A stretch of 44,219 nt of DNA from an uncultured Bacteroidales bacterium (lineage in GTDB: Bacteria > Bacteroidota > Bacteroidia > Bacteroidales > Muribaculaceae). The DNA is taken from the NCBI GenBank assembly GCA_905210435.1, contig CAJLWO010000017.1, positions 1-44,219 on the forward strand. Direction: 5' to 3'. The notes under the pieces are model-generated. The model saw nothing but the letters and a program-made list of their open reading frames with translations, was not told the origin of the DNA and searched no databases. This document shows positions 35,836 through 43,460 of the stretch, piece after piece. The position numbers and the translations under genes are program-made. Numbering within the stretch: the first letter of the stretch is position 1; each line of letters begins with the position of its first letter.

Positions 35836-35903
35836 ATGTTGTTTCTATTTTTTATCTGAATTAAAATTGCCCGGGCACTGCGCCCGTCCATCCCGAAAAA
35901 ATC

Positions 35904-36005
35904 ACCCTCTTAGACTAATTAGTCCTCTTAGTCCAATTAGACTATTATTAGGCCTGTTGGCCCTATTGGCCTTATTGGGCCTATAAGCCCTATCAGCTCC
36001 TGTCA
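35904..36005. repeat. Nonamer tandem array D (consensus GTCCTATTA)
   Basis: About eleven units, mostly 9 bp: GACTAATTA, GTCCTCTTA, GTCCAATTA, an 11-mer, GGCCTGTTG, GCCCTATTG, GCCTTATTG, GGCCTATAA, GCCCTATCA, then a 10-mer. Rotated, the unit is close to that of array C. It lies between secA and the phosphatase-like gene. Confidence 0.85.
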
Positions 36006-36014
36006 GCTATCCCC

Positions 36015-37622
36015 CTAAAGCCTCACCGGAGCCAGTCTCGCCCCGTTGGGCGATCGTATCCGCAGCAGCCTTGCCACCGTAGGCGCCACTACGCGTGCGT
36101 CGACCGGAGTGTCGATCGTGCGTGCGTCCACATCGGGGTGCATTATGAATGCTGCCGACGACGACACCCTCACACGCTCTACGGTCTTGTTGGTTTCCGA
36201 ATTGGCATTCTGTACTATCTTCCAGCCTGGCGCTATTGATATGATGATGTCGCCGGCCGTGTCTATGTCGAGATTGCGTGCGGGGGGAAACGGCGAATCG
36301 GCCGACCCGTTGGCAGCCACAGCCTGCTCTATCGTGACGGCATACGTCACGCCGCTCAGCCTCCGCATGAAGTCCGCGCTTTCGCGGCGTATCTCGTTGA
36401 GATCCTTTCCCCGCTGCTGTATAAGTTCGCGGTTGAGATATATCTGGTTGTTATAGTATCCTGTCACCCAGTCGCCGTTGCCGTAAAGCGACATCAGATT
36501 GACTTTAAGCAGCGACACGGCACGCTCGGGCGAAAATTCGCCTCCCGGTATGTTCCACCGCTCCTCGTCGCTCACCGACGCGTTCGATGCCGGAGTTCCG
36601 GCCACCCATATCAGCGTCTTGTCAAGCCCCGGCCCCTTAGCCTCTATCGTGGCGAACAGGCGCGCCAGGTCGCGGTCAAGACGCAGGTACGAGTCAAGAA
36701 GCTCTACCCGCGTATCGGGCTGACTGGAGTAGGTGTAGGGCTGCAGGGTGTAGTTCAGCTCAAGCATGTCGACCGGTTCGCGTTTCCCCATGCTTAGCGC
36801 TTTGAGGAAATCGATTGACACCGAAGTCACCTCGCTGTTGACCGGCGCCGACATCTTGTAGCGGGCGTAGCGCTCGGCATCGCCCCCTGCGAATGTATGG
36901 TTGAACGAATATATCTTCTTGTGCGACGGCAGCTCGCTGTATGCCCCGTCGGGCAGTGTCGGCGTCCAGCGTATGGTGTCGAGACGTGCCGCGAGCGGAC
37001 GCATGTGGTTGAGTTGCTGTATCGTGGTGGGCAGCTCGGTATAATAGGTCGACGATGCCCATTTCCCCGTCTTGTCCGTAATCCAGCAGGCGGAGTTTCC
37101 GGCATGCCCTGCCATGATTATCGAGGTGGTGGCGTCGGGCGATATGGCGTGCACCATCCCGAGCCCCGATGTGTCTATGCGCAGTTCGTCGGCGAGTGTC
37201 GACACACGCAGCGCTTTCGGCGAGAATGTCTCGTCGGTGAAGTTGCCTATCGTCGACGTGTCAAGGAGCACCGGACGCCCTGTGCGGCTCGCTATGTCGT
37301 AGACCTCGCTTGCCGCTATGCCGTTGACTGCCGGGGCGGCCCCGGTCACGAGCACTGCCGTGGCGGCGGCATCGTCCAGCGGGCTTCCATACTCTATGTT
37401 GGTGAATGTCACCCCCTTGTCAAGCAACTTGTTGAAGCCCCCCGAGGTGAGATGTTCGCGAAGCTGGTATACCTTGTCAATCTCCAGTCCGTTGATTACA
37501 ATGCCTACCACAAGTTTCGGCCGGCGGGGCAACGCAGTCTGCGCCGACAGCGGTAACACTGCCGACACTGCTACTAATGCTCCGACGAGTTTGATGGTCA
37601 GGCTTTTGTGCGGTCGAGACAT
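36015..37622 (-). CDS. Alkaline-phosphatase-superfamily protein, probably catalytically inactive
   Basis: An exported 535-residue protein (signal peptide to about residue 28) is alignable in outline with PafA-type phosphatases: KLVVGIVINGLEIDKV, GGFNKLLDKGVTFTN, SPKALRVSTLADELR, AGHAGNSACWITD, then ELLDSYLRLDRDLARL. The residues that make that family an enzyme are not there. The first metal Asp (VDQM in PafA) is Asn44, the region TAPGH with the Thr nucleophile reads DAAAT, and the later DYIGH and TADHG metal motifs read PYTYS and VAGTP. It may be a binding or scaffold pseudo-enzyme. Its start lies 25 bp inside the end of the DUF4105 gene. Confidence 0.8.
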   Translation of the reverse strand: MSRPHKSLTIKLVGALVAVSAVLPLSAQTALPRRPKLVVGIVINGLEIDKVYQLREHLTSGGFNKLLDKGVTFTNIEYGSPLDDAAATAVLVTGAAPAVNGIAASEVYDIASRTGRPVLLDTSTIGNFTDETFSPKALRVSTLADELRIDTSGLGMVHAISPDATTSIIMAGHAGNSACWITDKTGKWASSTYYTELPTTIQQLNHMRPLAARLDTIRWTPTLPDGAYSELPSHKKIYSFNHTFAGGDAERYARYKMSAPVNSEVTSVSIDFLKALSMGKREPVDMLELNYTLQPYTYSSQPDTRVELLDSYLRLDRDLARLFATIEAKGPGLDKTLIWVAGTPASNASVSDEERWNIPGGEFSPERAVSLLKVNLMSLYGNGDWVTGYYNNQIYLNRELIQQRGKDLNEIRRESADFMRRLSGVTYAVTIEQAVAANGSADSPFPPARNLDIDTAGDIIISIAPGWKIVQNANSETNKTVERVRVSSSAAFIMHPDVDARTIDTPVDARVVAPTVARLLRIRSPNGARLAPVRL

Positions 37623-38788
37623 TTTCTATTCAAATATATATAGCTGGCACAGCGAAGCATATCGCTGCACACCAGCGGGATAAACAACAGATTGGTCGAC
37701 TGGTGAAACAGCGGTTGTCCGGCCAGCCATATTAAAACCAGTGCAAAGTTAATGATTTGGAAGTAAAAAACAATGCATTTACACTTTTTAAACCAAATAA
37801 TTAATGGAATTATAAGGCACAGCGGGTCGGCCCACATCAGATTGATATTGGGCGACGTGGCCTCATGCTCCGAAACAAGTACCAAAAATGCTGCGATACA
37901 GCCTAATAGCCCTATTACGGCATAGAAACTCGCGTCGTACCATCGCGACACCCGTCTGCGCTTCACGTCGAGTACGGTGACAATGATGGCCGAGAGCGTT
38001 ATGAGCGCGACAACCAACCATGCGGGAAAGCCCCCCTCCGACGGCGTGCCGATATTGGAATAGAGCAGGGTATATGTGCCCGAAGTGAGCGGACGCGTTG
38101 CTCCGTCGGCAGCTGTGATTTCTGATTTTGCCGCCATCTCGCTCAGAAATATCGGAGCGAAAGCACGCTCGCGCACCGTGGCCTCATGGTCGATGCCCGA
38201 ACCTAACGCGAAGTCGATAAACAGCTGGTACGACGGAAATTCGGCGTGATACCTGCGCATCTCGTCGCGTATCGTCACCGCTTCCTCCGGCATGTCGGTC
38301 ACTAATCGCGCGCCGTCACTTGCAAGCGCTTTCTCTATAATGGCGAGCGGACGTGTGGCGCAGTTGTCAAGCAGATAGTTGTAGCGGTATTCCCTGTTCT
38401 CAGGCTGCAGGTTGATGTTGATGAGCCTCATCGCCTCATCAGCCTCCTCGGCCGTGAGATTGAGCGGCTGCTCGGTGACGTAGCGCCCTTCATGCGCGTA
38501 CTCGGCCAGGAACCGTGCCATGCTTGTCATGCCTATGGAGTAGTCGGTCTCCCCTTTGACAAAACGGTAGGCGAAATTCGGCGCGTTGAAATCGAACATG
38601 CCCCAGTTGACCACTATGTCCTCCCCCTCATCGGTCTGAATCCGCAATGCCGTGTGTCCCTCGAGCTGATACATCTCCTCGCCCGGTCCCACGGTAAGAA
38701 GCGATATGCGCGGCGCACCGGCCACGTATCCCGCAACAAGCACCACCGCAATAACGGCAAAAATATATCTTAAAAATCTCAATTTCAC
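37598..38788 (-). CDS. DUF4105 (Lnb N-terminal-like) membrane protein
   Basis: The product of 396 residues starts at GTG (MKLRFLRYIF). After a signal/anchor helix, residues 28-250 form a DUF4105 periplasmic domain, the same fold as the N-terminal part of the lipoprotein N-acyltransferase Lnb. The candidate catalytic His45 (YQLEGHTALRIQ) and Cys143 (YLLDNCATRP) are present, as is the family's NWGMFDFNAPNFAYRFVKGE. Four to five membrane helices follow (about 260-385). A lipoprotein- or lipid-modifying acyltransferase role is plausible but unproven. It overlaps the phosphatase-like gene by 25 bp. Confidence 0.87.
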   Translation of the reverse strand: MKLRFLRYIFAVIAVVLVAGYVAGAPRISLLTVGPGEEMYQLEGHTALRIQTDEGEDIVVNWGMFDFNAPNFAYRFVKGETDYSIGMTSMARFLAEYAHEGRYVTEQPLNLTAEEADEAMRLININLQPENREYRYNYLLDNCATRPLAIIEKALASDGARLVTDMPEEAVTIRDEMRRYHAEFPSYQLFIDFALGSGIDHEATVRERAFAPIFLSEMAAKSEITAADGATRPLTSGTYTLLYSNIGTPSEGGFPAWLVVALITLSAIIVTVLDVKRRRVSRWYDASFYAVIGLLGCIAAFLVLVSEHEATSPNINLMWADPLCLIIPLIIWFKKCKCIVFYFQIINFALVLIWLAGQPLFHQSTNLLFIPLVCSDMLRCASYIYLNRKCLDRTKA

Positions 38789-38819
38789 TGCAAAAATTTT
38801 GATATATAATTCTCAATCT

Positions 38820-38844
38820 GTAGGGACGCACGGTCTGTGCGTCC
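38820..38844. repeat. Hairpin with motif GTAGGGACGCACGGTC
   Basis: GGACGCAC and GTGCGTCC (38824-38831, 38837-38844) form an 8-bp stem with loop GGTCT. The first 16 bases are identical to 2204-2219 on the opposite strand. It sits between the divergent DUF4105 and tag genes. Confidence 0.75.
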
Positions 38845-38942
38845 GCAACCCATACGGCACCTTTCGGTTTATCATCTGACTCACGAACTGTGCATCACTA
38901 TACCATATAGCCTTTTAAATCGCAAATTTACACAAATTTTCG

Positions 38943-38950
38943 TATATTTG
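38943..38950 (+). promoter_or_regulatory. Candidate -7 box (TATATTTG) for tag
   Basis: An exact TAnnTTTG match lies 36 bp upstream of the tag ATG at 38987. A clear -33 element is not visible. Confidence 0.55.
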
Positions 38951-38986
38951 TACACTTTTTCATACATAACCATTCCCATAAACAAA

Positions 38987-39559
38987 ATGAAAGAAGATTT
39001 GGTTGACGGCCGTTGCGCATGGTGCGCCGGCGACCGCGATTACATATCCTACCACGACAATGAATGGGGGCGTCTCGTCACTGACGACAACAAGCTCTTC
39101 GAACTTGTCATTCTCGAAGGTGCGCAGGCCGGCCTGACATGGCTCACAATACTCCGCCGCCGAGCCTTTTACCGCGAGGCATTCCATAATTTCGACCCGC
39201 ACAAAGTGGCCGCGATGACTGACGATGATGTGGAACGTCTGATGCATTTCGACGGCATAATCCGCAACCGCCTGAAAATCAAATCAGCCATCACCAACGC
39301 CCGCTGTTTCCTATCCATAGTCGACACCTACGGCAGTTTTTACAACTATATCGTTTCATTCCTTCCCGACGGAAAGCCGATTGTCAATCATTTCGAAAAA
39401 TTATCAGAACTGCCCGCTTCGACTCCGCTCTCCGACGCCATAGCGAAAGATATGAAACGCCGCGGCTTTAAATTCTTCGGCACTACAATCTGCTACGCTT
39501 TCCTACAAAGCGCCGGCTTCATCAACGACCACCTGACTACCTGCATCCACCCCCAATAA
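38987..39559 (+). CDS. tag: DNA-3-methyladenine glycosylase I
   Basis: Tag removes 3-methyladenine from alkylated DNA, the first step in base excision repair. The start at 38987 (MKEDLVDGRCAWC, 190 residues) fits the family and leaves the promoter upstream; the frame is open 50 more codons but unlike Tag. Zinc-snap ligands are in place: Cys10, His23 (YISYHDNEWG) and the terminal His-x3-Cys (NDHLTTC). The glycosylase pocket motif EGAQAGLTW (Glu44) and the helix-hairpin-helix-like stretch also match. It is followed by an AlaX-type gene 78 bp downstream on the same strand. Confidence 0.94.
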   Translation: MKEDLVDGRCAWCAGDRDYISYHDNEWGRLVTDDNKLFELVILEGAQAGLTWLTILRRRAFYREAFHNFDPHKVAAMTDDDVERLMHFDGIIRNRLKIKSAITNARCFLSIVDTYGSFYNYIVSFLPDGKPIVNHFEKLSELPASTPLSDAIAKDMKRRGFKFFGTTICYAFLQSAGFINDHLTTCIHPQ

Positions 39560-39571
39560 TTTTTCTAAAAA

Positions 39572-39616
39572 GCTACAATGGCTATTATAGCTACCTTAGC
39601 TATAATAGCTACTTAA
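39572..39616. repeat. Nonamer tandem array E (consensus GCTAYNATA)
   Basis: Five 9-bp units in exact register: GCTACAATG, GCTATTATA, GCTACCTTA, GCTATAATA, GCTACTTAA. It fills the spacer between tag and the AlaX-type gene. Confidence 0.88.
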
Positions 39617-39637
39617 TCCCCCCCAAAAAAACTCGCA

Positions 39638-40093
39638 ATGCAACTCAACCCCCACAACAAACAGGAATTTCCGCCCATGCACTCCGCCGAGCATCTGCTC
39701 AACGGCGAGATGGCACGTCGCTTCGGATGCGGCCGCGCATTCAGCGCCCACATCGAACGTACGAAATCCAAACTCGACTATCATCTTGAAAAAGCGCTTA
39801 CCGACACCGACCTCCGTTCCCTCGAAGCCTACGTCAACGATGCCGTCAAGGCCGATGTTCCCGTCACCGAAGAATACATCACGCAGGCCGAAGCCATGCA
39901 ACGCTTCGACATGAGCCGCCTCCCCGACAACGCCTCCGACACGGTAAGAGTCATCCACATAGGCCACTACGACCAATGTCTCTGTGCCGGCACCCACGTA
40001 GCCCGTACTTCTGAAATAGGGAACTTCCGCATTACATCCTCCCGCTGGCAGGACGGCGTCCAGCGCATAGTATTCCGCCTCGACCTCCCTTAA
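39638..40093 (+). CDS. AlaX-type trans-editing protein (free-standing AlaRS editing domain)
   Basis: The 151-residue protein is a free editing domain related to alanyl-tRNA synthetase, which deacylates mischarged Ser- or Gly-tRNA(Ala) in trans. The zinc-binding HxxxH is at His15-His19 (HSAEHLLNGEM). The second half-site CxGTH has Cys116 and His120 (CLCAGTHVARTSEIG), followed by FRITSSRWQDGVQRIVFRL. No synthetase domain is attached. It is short for AlaX but complete for the compact form. It converges on the flippase gene, with only 4 bp between the stop codons. Confidence 0.9.
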   Translation: MQLNPHNKQEFPPMHSAEHLLNGEMARRFGCGRAFSAHIERTKSKLDYHLEKALTDTDLRSLEAYVNDAVKADVPVTEEYITQAEAMQRFDMSRLPDNASDTVRVIHIGHYDQCLCAGTHVARTSEIGNFRITSSRWQDGVQRIVFRLDLP

Positions 40094-40097
40094 GACG

Positions 40098-41582
40098 TTA
40101 CAGTTCCCGGTTCTTACCTGTGAGATACCCGAATACGTCGCGCTGTATCCTCGACGGGAACATCACATTCACGCCGACATACATCCCCGCTGCCATAACC
40201 CCCTGCGATACAAGCAACATCAAATCCCCCATACCGGTAAACGTAAGCGCCCAAACCGTCGCGCCGATTGCCGTCGACGATATTAAATAGGGCAGTATGT
40301 CACGTATATAGCTCCACGCGCTGATTCTGGTAATCCGGGCCGTCACAATCAGTGTAGCCACCCACGTGATGGCCGAAGCCGCCACCTGGCCCCACAGCAG
40401 TATCGTAAGCCCGTACACCGCATTGTCATACGTGGCCAGCGATATATACGGCAATGCCAGCACAATGCCGACCACTGCCGCCGAGTCGCGCAGCACCTCG
40501 AGCCAAAATATCGCCCGCGAATGCCCCAATGACAGTATATAGTTGTTGTACAGCGTATTGATTACAGTGAAAATGCCCCTTATCAGCAGCAGCTGGAACA
40601 ATATGATTGAAGCATCCCATTTGGTGCCGAACAGCACATGAAACATCGGCGTGGCAAGCACTATCAGGAATATCATGCAGGGAAACAGCAGATAGGCCGT
40701 GAAACGGTTCATCTTTGTTACCACGCGCCTGAATCGCACCTCGTCGTCCTGCACCTCCGACAGCGCCGGCAGGAATGATGACGACAGCACCTGCGTCATC
40801 GACGCTATCCCCAGTTTGCTCCACTTGTCGGCCTGCGTATAGTAACCGAGCTGCACGAGTCCCACCCGGTTGCCTATGAAAAACGAATATATATTCTGGA
40901 AAGTGACATACAGAAACGTCGTCATCATCATATTGCCGCCGATTTTAAAAAAGGAGCGCAATGCCTTCCACGACATCGACATCTGCGGCCACCAGCGGCA
41001 GTAAATCCACAGCGACAGGCTCTTTACGCCCTGCAAGGCGATTGTCTGCCACACGATAGCCCACGCGCCGTATCCGCTCACGGCAAGCCATATCCCGACC
41101 ACGCCCCCGGCTATCAGCCCGAGGGTATTGGTGATGGCTATCGGCCTGAAATTCATCTGCTTCATCAGGCGGTTGGTCTGCACTATCGCCGTGGCATTGA
41201 CGATGAACGACAGGAACATCACGCGGCTGAGCGGTATCAGCCGCTCGTCGCCCTGAAACATATCGGCTATCAGCGGCGCGCCCAACCAAAGTATTACATA
41301 TAATATGCCGGCAATCAGCAGGTTGAACCAGAATACCGAACTGTAGTCCGTCTCCGTAGGGCGTTTGCGCTGTATCAGCGCGTACGAAAAACCGCTGTCT
41401 ACCATCATCAGCGCGTACGACTGGAATATCGTCAGCGCTCCTATCAGACCGAATGCCTCGCGCGAAAGCTCACGTGCCAGTATGATGCCTGTCACGGCAT
41501 ATAGCAGCTGTGAGGATACGCGGTCGATAATATTCCATTTTATCGACTTGGCGGTAAGATGTTTCAGCGATGGCTGCGACAT
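40098..41582 (-). CDS. Polysaccharide (Wzx-type) flippase
   Basis: This is a multidrug/oligosaccharidyl-lipid/polysaccharide superfamily membrane protein with about 12-14 helices, likely moving lipid-linked sugars across the inner membrane. Family cues are SIKWNIIDRVSSQLLYAVTGIILARELSR (first helix; read in parts), LGYYTQADKWSKLGI, and alternating hydrophobic spans to the end. I chose the ATG at 41582 (494 residues); a GTG at 41591 would add three residues. No glycosyltransferases lie nearby, so its substrate is unclear. It follows the GIN-domain gene closely in the dusB transcript. Confidence 0.88.
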   Translation of the reverse strand: MSQPSLKHLTAKSIKWNIIDRVSSQLLYAVTGIILARELSREAFGLIGALTIFQSYALMMVDSGFSYALIQRKRPTETDYSSVFWFNLLIAGILYVILWLGAPLIADMFQGDERLIPLSRVMFLSFIVNATAIVQTNRLMKQMNFRPIAITNTLGLIAGGVVGIWLAVSGYGAWAIVWQTIALQGVKSLSLWIYCRWWPQMSMSWKALRSFFKIGGNMMMTTFLYVTFQNIYSFFIGNRVGLVQLGYYTQADKWSKLGIASMTQVLSSSFLPALSEVQDDEVRFRRVVTKMNRFTAYLLFPCMIFLIVLATPMFHVLFGTKWDASIILFQLLLIRGIFTVINTLYNNYILSLGHSRAIFWLEVLRDSAAVVGIVLALPYISLATYDNAVYGLTILLWGQVAASAITWVATLIVTARITRISAWSYIRDILPYLISSTAIGATVWALTFTGMGDLMLLVSQGVMAAGMYVGVNVMFPSRIQRDVFGYLTGKNREL

Positions 41583-41595
41583 TGGCGTCACTGCA

Positions 41596-42294
41596 TTACA
41601 TTACTGAATGCTTTATCCCTACGCCGCGGCTTTTGATAGTGGGGGGAGCCTGCCTGTAGAGCACGCTTCCGCTTCCGGCACCCATTACGGTGATTGCCTC
41701 CGACGGTGAGCATCCTATATGCCCCGTGCCTACCACTGTTGCCTTGATTTTGACGGCCTCGAGGCGGTCGGCGAGTATAGTGCCGGTGCCAACGAGATGC
41801 AGTTTGGCTTCGGTGCATCGTCCCTCGATGGTAAGCTGTCCGTTGCCCGAATGGATTGATGCCTCTACGGTCGAAGCCTCCACACCCGGTACCGACAGGC
41901 GTCCGTTGCCTATGAGCACGGCCTTGAATTTGTCGGCCGCCGGCAGATTGTATACTTTCACCAGCGAGTCACCGCTGTTTACAACTTTCTCGAGCGATGA
42001 CGAGTAGACCCGTATGCGCGGCATCTTCTCTCCCGCGGGATAGTCAGTGTCGGTCTGCACCGACAGCTTGCCGCGGCCGTTGTTGTCGAAAAGCACCCAT
42101 CCCGACTGTGCGTCGGTGGCGGTGAACACCGCATATCCTGCCGAGTCGGGATTGCAATAATAGTCTACGGCTATGTCATTGTCTACGCGTAGCTCCTTGA
42201 AGTCGTTGACTTTCAGCTCATAGCGTTGTGTCGATTGTCCCATCCCGATTATCGGGGCTGCAAGTGTGAGTAATGTGATAAAAATGTGCTTCAT
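41596..42294 (-). CDS. Exported GIN-domain (DUF2807) protein
   Basis: A 232-residue secreted protein with a signal peptide (about 1-18, ending IIGMGQS). It contains the head GIN domain (DUF2807), a right-handed beta-helix type fold: FKELRVDNDIAVDYY, then repeated short strands such as FKAVLIGNGRLSV, EASIHSGNGQLTIEG and LHLVGTGTILAD. Conserved G-N-G or G-T-G turns mark the rungs. The family is widespread in Bacteroidota with no settled function. Its start overlaps the dusB stop by 4 bp (42291-42294), so translation is coupled. Confidence 0.9.
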   Translation of the reverse strand: MKHIFITLLTLAAPIIGMGQSTQRYELKVNDFKELRVDNDIAVDYYCNPDSAGYAVFTATDAQSGWVLFDNNGRGKLSVQTDTDYPAGEKMPRIRVYSSSLEKVVNSGDSLVKVYNLPAADKFKAVLIGNGRLSVPGVEASTVEASIHSGNGQLTIEGRCTEAKLHLVGTGTILADRLEAVKIKATVVGTGHIGCSPSEAITVMGAGSGSVLYRQAPPTIKSRGVGIKHSVM

Positions 42295-43289
42295 ACTGAG
42301 TGAGTTGAGTTTGACGAAAGTAACTGCTCTATTCTGTCGATAATGTCCATCAGTTCGTCGGGAGTGTCGGCGCGGAGCATCGCTATGCGCGTCTCCCTGA
42401 AATTTGGTATCCCTTTGAACAGGGGCGACGCCGCAAGATGGCGCCTGATATGGAGTATGCCGCGGTAGGAGTCGATGCGCTCGATGCTTTCCGTAATCTG
42501 TCGGCGCAGTATCCTGAACTTCTGTTCAAGCGACAGGGGTGTATATTCCCCTTTTTCAAGATACTCCCTGATGTCGTGGAACACCCACGGCGCACCTATC
42601 GACGCACGTCCCACCATGATGCCGTCGACGCCCGAACGCTCGAAAGCCGTCCGCGCCAGTTCCGGCGTGGTGATGTCGCCGTTGCCTATCACCGGAATCT
42701 TGAGCCGCTGATTGGCTTTTACCGCCGCTATCATATCCCAGTCGGCCGTGCCGCTGTAGAGTTGCGAACGAGTGCGGCCGTGCACCGTCAGCGCCTGTAT
42801 GCCGCAGTCCTGCAGCTGCTCCGCGAGGTCGACTATTATTTTTGACTCATGGTCCCACCCAAGTCGTGTCTTGACAGTGACCGGTATATCCATTGCGTCG
42901 ACCACGGCACGCGTTATCTCAAGCATCTTGGGAATGTCGCGCAGCATTCCGGCGCCGGCACCTTTGCCCGCTACCTTTTTCACCGGGCAACCGAAATTGA
43001 TGTCGATAATCTCCGGATTGGCCTGACGCGCTATCTGCGCCGCCTCCACCATCGGCCCGACTTCGCGGCCGTATATCTGTATTGCGGCCGGACGTTCCTT
43101 CGGATTGATTTCCAGTTTGCGTGTAGTAGCAGAGATATTGCGTACAAGAGCGTCGGCCGACACAAATTCCGTATAGACCATATCTGCCCCCAGTTCGCGG
43201 CATATAGTGCGGAACGACGTATCCGTGACATCCTCCATCGGCGCCAGCATCACCGGCCTCTCTCCCAAATCGATATTACCTATCTTCAT
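42291..43289 (-). CDS. dusB: tRNA-dihydrouridine synthase B
   Basis: DusB is a flavoprotein that reduces specific uridines to dihydrouridine in tRNA. The 332 residues start with LAPMEDVTDTSFR. The family hallmarks follow: catalytic Cys101 in INFGCPVKKVAGKGAGAGML, then VHGRTRSQLYSG, IPVIGNGDITTPE and GIMVGRASIGAPWVF. It heads a likely three-gene transcript (dusB, GIN, flippase) with a candidate promoter 69 bp upstream. Confidence 0.96.
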   Translation of the reverse strand: MKIGNIDLGERPVMLAPMEDVTDTSFRTICRELGADMVYTEFVSADALVRNISATTRKLEINPKERPAAIQIYGREVGPMVEAAQIARQANPEIIDINFGCPVKKVAGKGAGAGMLRDIPKMLEITRAVVDAMDIPVTVKTRLGWDHESKIIVDLAEQLQDCGIQALTVHGRTRSQLYSGTADWDMIAAVKANQRLKIPVIGNGDITTPELARTAFERSGVDGIMVGRASIGAPWVFHDIREYLEKGEYTPLSLEQKFRILRRQITESIERIDSYRGILHIRRHLAASPLFKGIPNFRETRIAMLRADTPDELMDIIDRIEQLLSSNSTHSV

Positions 43290-43357
43290 ACTCTTTCTAC
43301 GCGCAATTCTTCATAATCCTACGCGATAATCCCACACGTAATTATTCATATCACCCG

Positions 43358-43389
43358 CAAATTTACACAATTTTCCCCACTCCACGAAA
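43358..43389 (-). promoter_or_regulatory. Candidate Bacteroidota promoter for dusB
   Basis: On the minus strand TTTC (near-consensus -33) is followed after 20 bp by TAAATTTG, an exact TAnnTTTG. The -7 box ends 69 bp upstream of the dusB ATG at 43289. Confidence 0.55.
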
Positions 43390-43433
43390 TCCACCCATAT
43401 CCAAATCTCCCCAAAAATTCTCCCAAAAGTAAT

Positions 43434-43460
43434 CTGTAGAGTCCAAGGGCAAGTGCAATA
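43434..43460. repeat. Possible terminal inverted repeat end of the IS30-family element
   Basis: The stretch read on minus as GCACTTGCCCTTGGACTCTA lies just past the transposase stop, where IS30-family elements carry their end repeat. The matching other end is outside the window, so the boundary is a guess. Confidence 0.35.

Noticed and set aside
43290..43433. Small gene between dusB and the IS30 element
   Set aside because: No open frame with protein-like content; the region holds the dusB promoter candidate and AT/C-rich sequence only.
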